Shown: piece by piece, positions 30,815 through 39,511 of the stretch
Layout of the letters: each line of letters begins with the position of its first letter
How positions within the stretch are numbered: position 1 is the first letter of the stretch
The notes under the pieces: generated by a model
Seen by the model: the letters and a program-made list of their open reading frames with translations, nothing else
Told to the model about the DNA's origin: nothing
Databases searched by the model: none
Translations under genes and position numbers: made by a program
Source: Ideonella sp.
GTDB taxonomy: Bacteria > Pseudomonadota > Gammaproteobacteria > Burkholderiales > Burkholderiaceae_C
Assembly: GCA_016721465.1 (NCBI GenBank)
Contig: JADKIA010000031.1
Span: 248,001-312,000, forward strand
Direction of reading: 5' to 3'
DNA length: 64,000 nucleotides

Positions 30815-33013
30815 ATGGCGAACGCAGCGGCCACGCGCACCCAGCGCGCGATCCTCGGTTGGTTGTCGGTCGGGGCCGTGGCGTTCGCGCTGTTGCCCTG
30901 GTATTTCCCGCAGGAGATCTCACTCACCCGCGCGCTGATGGGCGCCTTCGGGGCGCCCGAGACCGCCAGCGGTCTGGTGCAGGTGCTGCGCCATGGCCGC
31001 CCATGGTTGGCGGTGGCCGTGGCCGGACTGCTGCTGGCCGCCGTTGGCGCCATGCTGCCGGCCTCGCGCCGCCAGGGCTGGGTGCTGCTGGCAGGTGGGG
31101 GCCTGGGGCTGGCGGCGTTGCTGGGCACCGGGTTCACGATCGGTGCCACCGGTTGGTCGTTCGAAGCCTTGAACCGGGCCTTCGGCGAACTGGCCAAGGG
31201 CCAGGGGGGCATGGGCCTGGGCGGCGGCCTGGTGCTGCTGGCGTTGTTGATGTTGGCCTCGGCCGGCGTGGCGCGCTTGGGCTACTTTCGTGGCGACATG
31301 TTCGTGGCTGGTGCGGTGCTGTTGTGCGGCGCGCTGCTGCTGCTGTTCATTGCCATGCCGGTGCTGCGCGCCTTGTCCGGCGCCTTCTTGGATGACGAGG
31401 GCAGGTTCGCCTTGGGCGCCCTGGGCGAGCGCCTGTTCCACGAGCGCATCTGGGGTCTGCAGTGCCTGACTGGCGGCGTGCGCTGCGGCACCGCCTGGAA
31501 CACGCTGTTCCTGGCGCTGCTCACCGGCACCGGCACCACGCTGCTGGGCACGCTGCTGGCGCTGCTGGCCGAGCGCGGCAGCTCGCGCCGGCTGGCGCGG
31601 CCGTTGAACGTGCTGGCATTGCTACCGATCATCACGCCGCCCTTCGTGGTGGGCCTGGGCCTGATCCTGCTGTTCGGCCGCGCGGGGCTGGTGAACCAGT
31701 TTCTCGAGTTCGCGTTCGGCATCACGCCCTCGCGCTGGTTCTATGGCTTGTTCGGCCTGTGGCTGGCGCAGCTGTTTGCCTTCACCCCCATCGCCTTCAT
31801 GATCATGCGCGGCGTGGTGCAGGGCATTTCGCCCTCGCTCGAAGAGGCGGCGCAGACACTGCGTGCCTCGCGCATCAAGACCTTCACCACGGTGACGCTG
31901 CCGCTGATGAAGCCTGGCCTGGCCAACGCCTTCCTGGTCGGATTCATCGAGACGCTGGCCGACTTCGGCAACCCCATCATCGTCGGCGGGCAGTTCAACG
32001 TGCTGTCCACCGACATCTTCTTCGCCATCGTCGGCGCACAGTTCGACCAGGGTCGCGCCGCCACGCTGGCGCTGATCCTCACGGTGTTTGCGCTCGGTGC
32101 CTTCTTCCTGCAGCAGCGCGTGCTGGGCAGGGCCAGCTACACCACGGTCTCGGGCAAGGGCGATTCGGGCCTGGCCATGCCACTGCCCGATGGCGTGGCG
32201 CGCCTGTGCCGTTGGGTCGCGCTGCCCTGGCTGGCCTTCACGGTGCTGGTGTATCTGTTTGCGTTTGCCGGCGGCTTCGTGCAAACCTGGGGCCGCAACT
32301 GGACACCGACCTTCGCGCACTTCATCACCGCCTTCGATCTGCAGTGGGGCGAGCACGGCCTGGTGTGGGCCGGCACGGCCTGGAACTCGCTGTTCACCAC
32401 ACTCAAGCTGGCCGGCATCGCCGCGCCGCTGTGCGCGGGCATCGGCCTGTTGATGGCCTGGCTGCTGGCGCGCACACAGTTTCGCGGGCAGCAGGCCTTC
32501 GAGTTCGGTGCTCTGCTGGCCTTCGCGATCCCGGGCACGGTGCTGGGCGTGAGCTACATCCTGGCCTTCAACGTGCCACCGTTTGAATTGACGGGCACCG
32601 CGCTGATCATCGTGCTGTGCTACATCTTCCGCAACCTGCCGGTGGGTGTGCGTGCGGGCACGGCGGCCTTCAAGCAGATCGACAAGGCGCTGGATGAGGC
32701 CTCCACCATGCTGCGTGCCAGCACCGCCACCACGCTGCGTCGCGTGGTGCTGCCGCTGCTCAAGCCGGCGCTGGTGGCGGCGCTGGTCTACAGCTTCGTG
32801 CGCAGCATGACCACGGTGTCGGCGGTGATCTTTCTCGTCACGGCCGAGAACGAACTGGCCACCACCTACATCATCGGCCGCGTGGGCAATGGCGACTATG
32901 GCGTGGCGCTGGCGTATTGCACGGTGTTGATCGTGCTGATGTCGCTGGTGACCGCGCTGATCGAGGCGGTGGTGGGGCAACGCAAATTGGGGCGAAGGAC
33001 GAAGACAGCATGA
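30815..33013 (+). CDS. ABC transporter permease, fused double domain (AfuB/FbpB-like)
   Basis: This protein has 732 residues from the ATG at 30815, with many membrane helices. Two binding-protein-dependent permease domains are visible. The first, around residues 210-400, contains EEAAQTLRASRIKTFTTVTLPLMKP; the second, around 530-710, contains DEASTMLRASTATTLRRVVLPLLKP. Both are EAA coupling loops. This duplicated layout is typical of iron(III)-type importers. An additional N-terminal set of three to four helices precedes domain one. It is translationally coupled to the ATPase by an ATGA overlap. Confidence 0.88.
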   Translation: MANAAATRTQRAILGWLSVGAVAFALLPWYFPQEISLTRALMGAFGAPETASGLVQVLRHGRPWLAVAVAGLLLAAVGAMLPASRRQGWVLLAGGGLGLAALLGTGFTIGATGWSFEALNRAFGELAKGQGGMGLGGGLVLLALLMLASAGVARLGYFRGDMFVAGAVLLCGALLLLFIAMPVLRALSGAFLDDEGRFALGALGERLFHERIWGLQCLTGGVRCGTAWNTLFLALLTGTGTTLLGTLLALLAERGSSRRLARPLNVLALLPIITPPFVVGLGLILLFGRAGLVNQFLEFAFGITPSRWFYGLFGLWLAQLFAFTPIAFMIMRGVVQGISPSLEEAAQTLRASRIKTFTTVTLPLMKPGLANAFLVGFIETLADFGNPIIVGGQFNVLSTDIFFAIVGAQFDQGRAATLALILTVFALGAFFLQQRVLGRASYTTVSGKGDSGLAMPLPDGVARLCRWVALPWLAFTVLVYLFAFAGGFVQTWGRNWTPTFAHFITAFDLQWGEHGLVWAGTAWNSLFTTLKLAGIAAPLCAGIGLLMAWLLARTQFRGQQAFEFGALLAFAIPGTVLGVSYILAFNVPPFELTGTALIIVLCYIFRNLPVGVRAGTAAFKQIDKALDEASTMLRASTATTLRRVVLPLLKPALVAALVYSFVRSMTTVSAVIFLVTAENELATTYIIGRVGNGDYGVALAYCTVLIVLMSLVTALIEAVVGQRKLGRRTKTA

Positions 33014-34047
33014 GCATCGAATTTCGCGGCGTCACCAAACGCTATGGTGACGCGTCCTCACCGCTGGTGGTCAAGGGGATCGACTTCACGGTACCCAAGG
33101 GCACGCTCACCACGATCCTGGGCCCGTCGGGCTGCGGCAAGACCACCACGCTGCGCATGATCGCGGGGCTCGACGCGCCCAGCGGCGGCCAGATCGTCAT
33201 CGATGGCCAGGACGTCACCACGCTCGGGCCGGCCGAGCGCAACGTGAGCATGGTGTTCCAGAGCTATGCACTGTTCCCGCACATGAACGTGATCGCCAAT
33301 GTGGGTTACGGCCTGGAGGTCAGCGGCGTGGGCAAGGCCGAGACCCTGCAGCGCGCCCGCACGGCGCTGCAGAACGTGGGCCTCACCGGCTATGACGAGC
33401 GCCTGCCGAGCGAGTTGTCCGGCGGCCAGCAGCAGCGCGTGGCCGTGGCCCGTGCGCTGGTGCTGGAGCCCAGCGTGATGCTGTTCGACGAGCCACTGAG
33501 CAACCTGGACGCGCGGCTGCGCCGGTCCATGCGCGAGGAGATCCGCAGCCTGCAGCAGCGCCTGAACCTCACGGTGGCCTATGTCACCCACGACCAGAGC
33601 GAAGCCCTGGCCGTGAGCGACCAGATCATCGTGATGGAGGCTGGGCGCATCGCCCAGTGCGGCACGCCACAGGATCTGTACGAGCGCCCGAACAGCGAGT
33701 TCGTGGCCGGCTTCATGGGTGAGGCCATGCTGTTCGATGCGCTGGTGGGCGCCGATGGGCGGGTGCAACTCGGTGGCTTGAGCTTCACACCGCGGCATGC
33801 CGTGGTGCCCGGCAAGGCCAAGGTGGCGGTGCGGCCGGAGGCCTGGCGTCTGGCGGCGTCCGGCACGGGCGGCCTGGCTGGCAAGGTGCAGAAGTGCGCC
33901 TACCTGGGCAGCTTCCAGGAGGTGACGCTGGACACCGACTTGGGCGCCATCTTCGTGGTGTCGCCCGACCTGGAGCAGGTCTGGGCGCCCGGCGACGCCG
34001 CCACCCTGCACCTCAGCGGGCAGGGCGTGTCGGTGGTCATGGCCTGA
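33010..34047 (+). CDS. ABC transporter ATP-binding protein (FbpC/PotA-like)
   Basis: This protein has 345 residues from the ATG at 33010. Walker A GPSGCGKTT, Q-loop MVFQSYALFPHMNV, signature LSGGQQQRVAVARALVLEP, Walker B VMLFDEPLSNLD and H-loop VTHDQSEALAVSD are intact. A C-terminal TOBE-type domain follows (VRPEAWRLAASG ... VQKCAYLGSFQEVTLDTDLG). It energises the fused permease upstream. It ends the operon, with a terminator about 40 bases later. Confidence 0.92.
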   Translation: MSIEFRGVTKRYGDASSPLVVKGIDFTVPKGTLTTILGPSGCGKTTTLRMIAGLDAPSGGQIVIDGQDVTTLGPAERNVSMVFQSYALFPHMNVIANVGYGLEVSGVGKAETLQRARTALQNVGLTGYDERLPSELSGGQQQRVAVARALVLEPSVMLFDEPLSNLDARLRRSMREEIRSLQQRLNLTVAYVTHDQSEALAVSDQIIVMEAGRIAQCGTPQDLYERPNSEFVAGFMGEAMLFDALVGADGRVQLGGLSFTPRHAVVPGKAKVAVRPEAWRLAASGTGGLAGKVQKCAYLGSFQEVTLDTDLGAIFVVSPDLEQVWAPGDAATLHLSGQGVSVVMA

Positions 34048-34088
34048 GCCGCCACCCACTGCGGCGTGACGCCGCGGGTGTGGACGAG

Positions 34089-34114
34089 AAGACCTGGGCC
34101 CTTCGGGGTCTTTT
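34089..34114 (+). terminator. Terminator after the iron/phosphonate-type ABC operon
   Basis: AAGACC (34089-34094) pairs with GGTCTT (34107-34112), with a GC-rich loop containing GGGCCC and a short TT tail. Confidence 0.55.
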
Positions 34115-34185
34115 CGCTCTTTGGAAACTGCGAAATATGCCGAAGATGAGGGTTCCTGCATACCGGGCTGAGCCCTCCTCGCACC

Positions 34186-35907
34186 ATGAACTTCTTCAGC
34201 AACCTCAAGATCGGCACTCGCCTGGCGTGGGGTTTTGGTCTGGTCCTGGCCCTGCTGGGCGTGATCACCACGCTGGCCGTGCAGCGCCTGCATGCCATCG
34301 ACGGGATGATCAACCTCGTCGTCACCGACCGCTATGCCAAGGTGGTGATCGTGAACGCTGTCCAGGACGAGGTCACGAGTCAGGCACTGTCGATCAGCAA
34401 TGCCATCATCGGCATCAAGAACCCGGATGAGGTGAAGGCCTCACTGGCCCAGGCGCAAAAAGCCTCGGAGAACAACAGCGCCTTGCTGGACAAGCTCAAG
34501 GGCATGGTCCGCACGGCCAAGGGCCAGGAGCACTTCCGCGCCGTCACGGAGGCTCGCGCACCCTATGCCCAGGCGCGAGACGAACTCGCCAAACTCGTCC
34601 AGGAGGGCAAGGCCGAAGAGGCGGGTGTGTTCATGTTGGGCAAGGTTCGGCCCTTGCAGGCGTCGTACCTCAAGGCCATCGACACCCTCGATGAGTACCA
34701 GTCCAAGTCCATGGACAGCGACGCGGCGGCCGCCGACGAGACGGCCAGTTCGGCCATCGTCATCACCTTGGCTCTGGCCGGCGTGGCGCTGGTGGCCGGA
34801 GCGGGCATTGCCGTCGTGACCAGCCGCTCCATCACCCGGCCGCTGCAGCAGGCCGTGACCGTCGCGCAGCAGGTGGCCGAAGGCAACCTGAGCGTGCGCA
34901 TCGATTCGACCACGCGCGACGAGACCGGCCAGCTGCTGCACGCCTTGCACCAAATGGTGGACAGCCTGGCGGGCATCGTCGGCCAGGTGCGCCAGAGCAG
35001 TGAAAGCATCGCCACCGGCGCCGCGCAGATCGCCACTGGCAATGCGGACCTGAGCCAACGCACCGAGGAGCAGGCGTCCAACCTGCAGCAGACGGCCGCG
35101 TCGATGGAGCAGCTCACCGGCACCGTGCGCAACAATGCCGACACCGCGCGCCAGGCCAACCAGATGGCCGACTCGGCCTCGCTGGCGGCCACCCAGGGCG
35201 GGCAGGTGGTGAACCAGGTGGTGAGCACGATGCAGGACATCGCCACCTCGTCCAAGAAGATCGCCGACATCATCGGCGTGATCGACGGCATTGCCTTCCA
35301 GACCAACATCCTGGCGCTCAACGCTGCGGTGGAAGCGGCCCGGGCCGGCGAGCAGGGCCGCGGCTTCGCGGTGGTGGCCAGCGAGGTGCGCTCGCTGGCT
35401 CAGCGCTCTGCCACCGCCGCCAAGGAAATCAAGACCCTGATCAACGAAAGCGTCGAGAAGGTGGATGCGGGCGCGCACAGCGCCGCCGAGGCGGGCAAGA
35501 GCATGGACGAGATCGTCACCCGCGTGAAGCGCGTGAGCGACCTGATCGCCGAGATTTCGCACGCCACGGGCGAGCAGTCCACCGGGATCGGCCAGGTGGG
35601 CGAGGCAGTGCAGCAACTCGACCAGGTGACGCAGCAGAACGCGGCCCTGGTGGAGGAAAGTGCCGCCGCGGCCGAGAGCCTGCGGCACCAGGCCTCGCGC
35701 ATGGTGGAGGTGGTGGGCGTGTTCAAGCTCGGGCAAGGCCCATCCGCCCAGGCGCCCGCGCTGCAGGTGGCCCGCCATGCCGCACCGCAACGGCTGGCAC
35801 CCAGCGCCAAGCCGGCGGCGCCACGGGCCAAGCCTGCCCCTGTCCCGGCCAAGGCCGAACCGGTGGCCACGGCCAGCGCCGACCACGGCGATTGGGAAAC
35901 CTTTTGA
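34186..35907 (+). CDS. Methyl-accepting chemotaxis protein with CheR/CheB tether
   Basis: This 573-residue receptor has a TM helix at about 10-30, a four-helix-bundle periplasmic sensor (about 31-185, with the NAIIGIKNPDEV region), a second TM at about 188-212, a HAMP domain and a long cytoplasmic coiled coil. The hairpin tip includes IDGIAFQTNILALNAAVEAARAGEQGRGFAVVASEVR (central part). After an Ala/Pro-rich linker the last five residues are DWETF, close to the NWETF pentapeptide that tethers CheR and CheB. This suggests a high-abundance Tar/Tsr-like receptor. The ligand is unknown. It is monocistronic. Confidence 0.93.
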   Translation: MNFFSNLKIGTRLAWGFGLVLALLGVITTLAVQRLHAIDGMINLVVTDRYAKVVIVNAVQDEVTSQALSISNAIIGIKNPDEVKASLAQAQKASENNSALLDKLKGMVRTAKGQEHFRAVTEARAPYAQARDELAKLVQEGKAEEAGVFMLGKVRPLQASYLKAIDTLDEYQSKSMDSDAAAADETASSAIVITLALAGVALVAGAGIAVVTSRSITRPLQQAVTVAQQVAEGNLSVRIDSTTRDETGQLLHALHQMVDSLAGIVGQVRQSSESIATGAAQIATGNADLSQRTEEQASNLQQTAASMEQLTGTVRNNADTARQANQMADSASLAATQGGQVVNQVVSTMQDIATSSKKIADIIGVIDGIAFQTNILALNAAVEAARAGEQGRGFAVVASEVRSLAQRSATAAKEIKTLINESVEKVDAGAHSAAEAGKSMDEIVTRVKRVSDLIAEISHATGEQSTGIGQVGEAVQQLDQVTQQNAALVEESAAAAESLRHQASRMVEVVGVFKLGQGPSAQAPALQVARHAAPQRLAPSAKPAAPRAKPAPVPAKAEPVATASADHGDWETF

Positions 35908-35944
35908 GCTGCGCGGCACAGCGCTGACGCGTTCGTGCGCCAAG

Positions 35945-35977
35945 GCGCCGATCCCGGGCAACGGGGTCGGCGCTTTT
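35945..35977 (+). terminator. Terminator after the chemoreceptor gene
   Basis: GCGCCGATCCC (35945-35955) pairs with GGGGTCGGCGC (35963-35973), with one G-U pair and a seven-base loop, followed by TTTT. Confidence 0.85.
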
Positions 35978-36069
35978 CGCTTGTGCGCTGCAGTGCCACC
36001 GAGATCAAACCGGCCCCGGGTCGAACGGGTTCTAATTCGGTCTGCCCCGAACCGGAACGCCCCGCCGCC

Positions 36070-37023
36070 ATGAATCAGCTGGACCAGCTCAAAGCCCTGA
36101 CCACGGTGGTGGCCGACACCGGCAATTTCCTGCAACTGGCGCAGTACGCGCCGCGCGACGCCACCACCAACCCTTCGCTGATCCTCAAGGCCGTGCAGCA
36201 GCCCGACTACGCGCCGCTGCTGGCCGACACCGTGGCGGCGCACCGGGCGCGTCCGCTCGATGAGGTCGTCGACGCGGTGCTGGTGCGCTTCGGCCTGGAG
36301 ATCCTGAAGCTGGTGCCCGGCCGCGTTTCCACCGAGGTGGATGCGCGCCTGTCCTTCGACACCGCGGCAACGCTGGCACGTGCACGCCGACTCATCGGCA
36401 TGTACGAGCGCGCCGGCATCGGCCGAGAGCGCGTGCTGATCAAGATCGCTGCCACGTGGGAAGGCATCCAGGCTGCGCGCGCCTTGCAGCAGGAGGGCAT
36501 TCGCTGCAACCTCACCTTGCTGTTCGCGTTCTGCCAGGCCGTGGCCTGCGGCGAGGCGGGGGTGCAACTGATCTCACCGTTCGTCGGCCGCATCAGCGAC
36601 TGGTACAAAAAGCAGGCCGGTGCCGGCTGGGACGAGTCCGCCATGGCCGGCGCCAACGACCCCGGCGTGAAATCGGTGCAACGCATCTACAACCATTTCA
36701 AACGTTGGGACGTGGCCACGGAAGTGATGGGCGCGAGCTTCCGCAACGTGGGCCAGATCCTGGCGCTGGCGGGCTGCGACCTGCTGACCATCAGCCCCGA
36801 GCTCCTGGCCCAACTGCAGGGCAGCGAGGCCCCTGTCGTGCGACGCCTGGATGCCAATGCCGCCAAGGCCATGGACCTGCCCGCCGTCAGCCACGACGAA
36901 CCCGGCTTCCGCTACGCGCTCAACGAGGACGCCATGGCCACCGAGAAACTGGCCGAAGGCATCCGCGCCTTCGCGGCGGATGTGGGCAAGCTCGACACGA
37001 TGATCCGGGCGCTGCAATCATGA
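36070..37023 (+). CDS. tal: Transaldolase
   Basis: This protein has 317 residues from the ATG at 36070 (MNQLDQLKALTTVVADTGNF), of the TalA/TalB subfamily. The N-terminal Asp in VVADTGNF, the RDATTNPSLILKA motif and the Schiff-base Lys in ERVLIKIAATWEG are present; CNLTLLFAFCQA and ISPFVGRISDWYKK complete the barrel. It moves a three-carbon unit between sedoheptulose-7-phosphate and glyceraldehyde-3-phosphate. It is followed by pgi after 72 bases, probably co-transcribed. Confidence 0.95.
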   Translation: MNQLDQLKALTTVVADTGNFLQLAQYAPRDATTNPSLILKAVQQPDYAPLLADTVAAHRARPLDEVVDAVLVRFGLEILKLVPGRVSTEVDARLSFDTAATLARARRLIGMYERAGIGRERVLIKIAATWEGIQAARALQQEGIRCNLTLLFAFCQAVACGEAGVQLISPFVGRISDWYKKQAGAGWDESAMAGANDPGVKSVQRIYNHFKRWDVATEVMGASFRNVGQILALAGCDLLTISPELLAQLQGSEAPVVRRLDANAAKAMDLPAVSHDEPGFRYALNEDAMATEKLAEGIRAFAADVGKLDTMIRALQS

Positions 37024-37095
37024 GCCACGTACGGTCGCCCGAACGGGCGCGTTTGCCCGGGCTGGTGGCAAGACCCATGGACCAAGGGAGCTTTG

Positions 37096-38703
37096 ATGAT
37101 CCGATGTGACCAGACCGTCGCCTGGACGGCGCTGCAAGGCCATTTCGAGGGCCATGGCCGCGAGCTGGACTTGCGCGAGGCCTTCGCCCGCGACCCCGCT
37201 CGTTTCGAGGCCTTTGCGCTGCAGGCGCCCGAGGTGTTTGCCGACCTGTCGAAGAACCTTTGGGACTTGGCCACGCGCAAACTGTTGCTCGAGCTGGCGC
37301 GCGAGTGCGCGCTGGAGGACCGCCGCGATGCCATGTTCGCTGGCGCGCCGATCAACACCACCGAGGGCCGAGCGGTGCTGCACACGGCCTTGCGCGCGCC
37401 GCGGGGCTTCGGCCCCTTCAGCCATGAGGTGCATGGCGTGCTCGACGCCCTGCTGAACTATGCCGAGGGCATTCGCGACACCACCGCCAGCGGCATCCGC
37501 GACGTGGTCAACATCGGCATCGGCGGCTCGGACCTCGGCCCGCAGATGGTGGTGCCTGCGCTGGACGCCTTCGCCCACCCGGGCCTGCGCTTCCACTTCG
37601 TCAGCAATGTCGACGGGCACGACATCACGCCGGTGCTGCGCAAGCTCAAGCCTGCCGAGACGCTGTTCATCATCGCCAGCAAGACCTTCACGACGCAGGA
37701 GACCATGGCCAATGCGGCCGTGGCCCGCGAGTGGTTCCTGGCGCAGGGCATGGCCGAGGCCGACATCGCCCGCCACTTCGTCGGCGCCACCACCAACCTG
37801 AACGCGGCCACGGCCTTCGGCATTCACACCACCTTCGGTTTCTGGGACTGGGTGGGTGGCCGCTACTCGCTGTGGAGCGCCATCGGCCTGCCCATCGCGT
37901 TGGCGGTCGGCAGCGACCACTTCCGCGCCTTGCTGGCCGGCGCCCACGCCATGGACCGGCACTTCGCCACGGCGCCGCTAGAAGCCAATTTGCCCGTGCA
38001 GCTGGGCCTGCTGGACGTCTGGTACCGCAACTTCCACCGCTTCACCAGCCGATCCGTGGCGCCGTACCACCAGGGCCTGAAGCGCCTGCCGGCCTACCTG
38101 CAGCAACTGGAGATGGAGAGCAACGGCAAGTGCGTGGACTTCGATGGGCAGCCGCTCACTTTCGGCACCAGCCCGGTGGTGTGGGGCGAGCCCGGCACCA
38201 ATGGCCAGCACGCCTACTTCCAGATGCTGCACCAGGGCACCGACGTGATCCCGGTGGAGTTCATCGCTGTCAAGCACCCCACCCACGCGCACGCCGACCT
38301 GCACGCCAAGGCGCTGGCCAATTGCCTGGCGCAGGCGCAGGCGCTGATGCGGGGCAAGACCACCGAAGCCGCGGCCGCCGAAAAGGCGCCCACCGCATCG
38401 CCCACGCTGGACGCTCGCACCGTGGCGCGGCATCGCAGCTTCCCCGGCAACCGCCCGAGCAGCATGCTGCTGCTCGATCAGCTGAATCCGCGCTCGCTGG
38501 GGGCCTTGATCGCGATGTACGAGCACCGGGTGTTCACCAGCGGTGCGGTGTGGGGCATCAACAGCTTCGACCAGTGGGGCGTGGAGTTGGGCAAGGCGCT
38601 GGCCAGCGACCTGCTGCCGCGACTGGTGCCGGGCGATCAGCATGGCGCCACGACGGGCCTGGACGCGTCCACCGCCGGCCTGCTGCGCCGCCTCACCGCG
38701 TGA
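37096..38703 (+). CDS. pgi: Glucose-6-phosphate isomerase
   Basis: This protein has 535 residues from the ATG at 37096, preceded by AAGGGAG. It interconverts glucose-6-phosphate and fructose-6-phosphate. PGI signatures are DVVNIGIGGSDLGPQMV, FIIASKTFTTQETMANA, FWDWVGGRYSLWSAIGLPIAL and the C-terminal GAVWGINSFDQWGVELGK. The catalytic Glu (MESNGK region) and Lys are retained. It overlaps the next gene by GTGA. Confidence 0.96.
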   Translation: MIRCDQTVAWTALQGHFEGHGRELDLREAFARDPARFEAFALQAPEVFADLSKNLWDLATRKLLLELARECALEDRRDAMFAGAPINTTEGRAVLHTALRAPRGFGPFSHEVHGVLDALLNYAEGIRDTTASGIRDVVNIGIGGSDLGPQMVVPALDAFAHPGLRFHFVSNVDGHDITPVLRKLKPAETLFIIASKTFTTQETMANAAVAREWFLAQGMAEADIARHFVGATTNLNAATAFGIHTTFGFWDWVGGRYSLWSAIGLPIALAVGSDHFRALLAGAHAMDRHFATAPLEANLPVQLGLLDVWYRNFHRFTSRSVAPYHQGLKRLPAYLQQLEMESNGKCVDFDGQPLTFGTSPVVWGEPGTNGQHAYFQMLHQGTDVIPVEFIAVKHPTHAHADLHAKALANCLAQAQALMRGKTTEAAAAEKAPTASPTLDARTVARHRSFPGNRPSSMLLLDQLNPRSLGALIAMYEHRVFTSGAVWGINSFDQWGVELGKALASDLLPRLVPGDQHGATTGLDASTAGLLRRLTA

Positions 38704-39329
38704 AGTTCGTCTTCGATTTCGGGGCGGTGCTGTTTCGGTGGCGCCCGCGCGCACTGATGCAGCGCAGCGTGCCGCACCTCGCACCCGACGACGCCAGTGC
38801 CGACCACTGGGCGGCCCAGGTGTTCCAGGGCTTCGGCGGCGACTGGGCCGAGTTCGATCGCGGCGTGGTCGAGCCCGAAGCGCTGAAGGCGCGCATCGTG
38901 GCGCGCACCGGCATGTCGGGCACCGACGTGCAACGCGTGCTGGACGAGGTGCCGCATGAGCTGGCACCGATCCCCGAGACCGTGCAGTTGCTCAGTCGCC
39001 TGCGCGCTGCCGGACGCCCGTTGTTCTACTTGTCGAACATGCCTGCACCCTATGCCGACCACCTGGAGCTCAGCCACGGGTTCGTGCGCTGGTTTGCCGA
39101 CGGGGTGTTTTCGGCGCGTGTGAAGTTGATCAAGCCCGAGCCGGCGATCTTCGAGCTGTCGCAGCGGCAGTTCGGCGTGCCAGCCGATGAACTGGTGTTC
39201 CTGGACGACAACGCGCACAACATCGCGGCGGCGCGGGCGGTGGGATGGAATGCGCTGCAGTTCAGTGATGCGGCCCAGGCCGAGCACGCGCTGCGGCAGG
39301 CGGGGTGGTGGCCGGCGGTGCTGGATTGA
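38700..39329 (+). CDS. HAD-superfamily phosphatase, YihX-like
   Basis: This protein has 209 residues from the GTG at 38700, which overlaps the pgi stop. The HAD motifs are: I, VFDFGAVLF (nucleophile Asp with Gly in place of the usual second Asp, as in the DLGNV motif of YihX); II, YLSNM; III, LIKPEPAIF; and IV, VFLDDNAHNIAAARAVGW. The DDNxxN block closely resembles YihX, an alpha-D-glucose-1-phosphate phosphatase. Coupling to pgi fits a sugar-phosphate substrate, but the exact substrate is inferred. Confidence 0.8.
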   Translation: MKFVFDFGAVLFRWRPRALMQRSVPHLAPDDASADHWAAQVFQGFGGDWAEFDRGVVEPEALKARIVARTGMSGTDVQRVLDEVPHELAPIPETVQLLSRLRAAGRPLFYLSNMPAPYADHLELSHGFVRWFADGVFSARVKLIKPEPAIFELSQRQFGVPADELVFLDDNAHNIAAARAVGWNALQFSDAAQAEHALRQAGWWPAVLD

Positions 39330-39412
39330 GCGCTTGTGGTGCGCACCGGGCGAACCCTTGACCGGGCGCGCACTGCATCGGGTTGATCCCGAGCGCCAAG
39401 CGCTGCCGGGGC

Positions 39413-39443
39413 TTGGCACAGAACTGGCTTGCTCGGTGACAAT
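39413..39443 (+). promoter_or_regulatory. Possible promoter of the NMT1-type ABC operon
   Basis: TTGGCA (39413-39418) is a good -35. GACAAT (39438-39443) is a possible -10 at 19-base spacing, which is long. The pair lies directly before the RutR-like operator. No thiamine (TPP) riboswitch signature was found in the 39330-39511 gap. Confidence 0.35.
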
Positions 39444-39446
39444 GAA

Positions 39447-39462
39447 TTGACCATTTGGTTGG
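39447..39462. promoter_or_regulatory. RutR-like operator upstream of the NMT1-type ABC transporter
   Basis: TTGACCA-TT-TGGTTGG compares with the recalled RutR consensus TTGACCANNTGGTCAA: the left half-site is perfect and the right half is partial. It lies about 50 bases before the ATPase start and just after the proposed -10, in an operon that ends with a RutR-like gene. Confidence 0.65.
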
Positions 39463-39511
39463 ATCTTTACCGTCCAGGTTCTGCACCGCTGCGCGCCGCC
39501 ACCCCCTGCCC

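Noticed and set aside
34115..34185. Sigma-28 (flagellar) promoter for the chemoreceptor, suggested by GCCGAAGA
   Set aside because: No matching -35 element lies at the required distance, so the -10-like octamer was judged a chance match.
39330..39511. TPP riboswitch expected for a thiamine-precursor importer
   Set aside because: No conserved riboswitch core could be found in the 182-base gap; only the promoter-like boxes and the RutR-like dyad are present.
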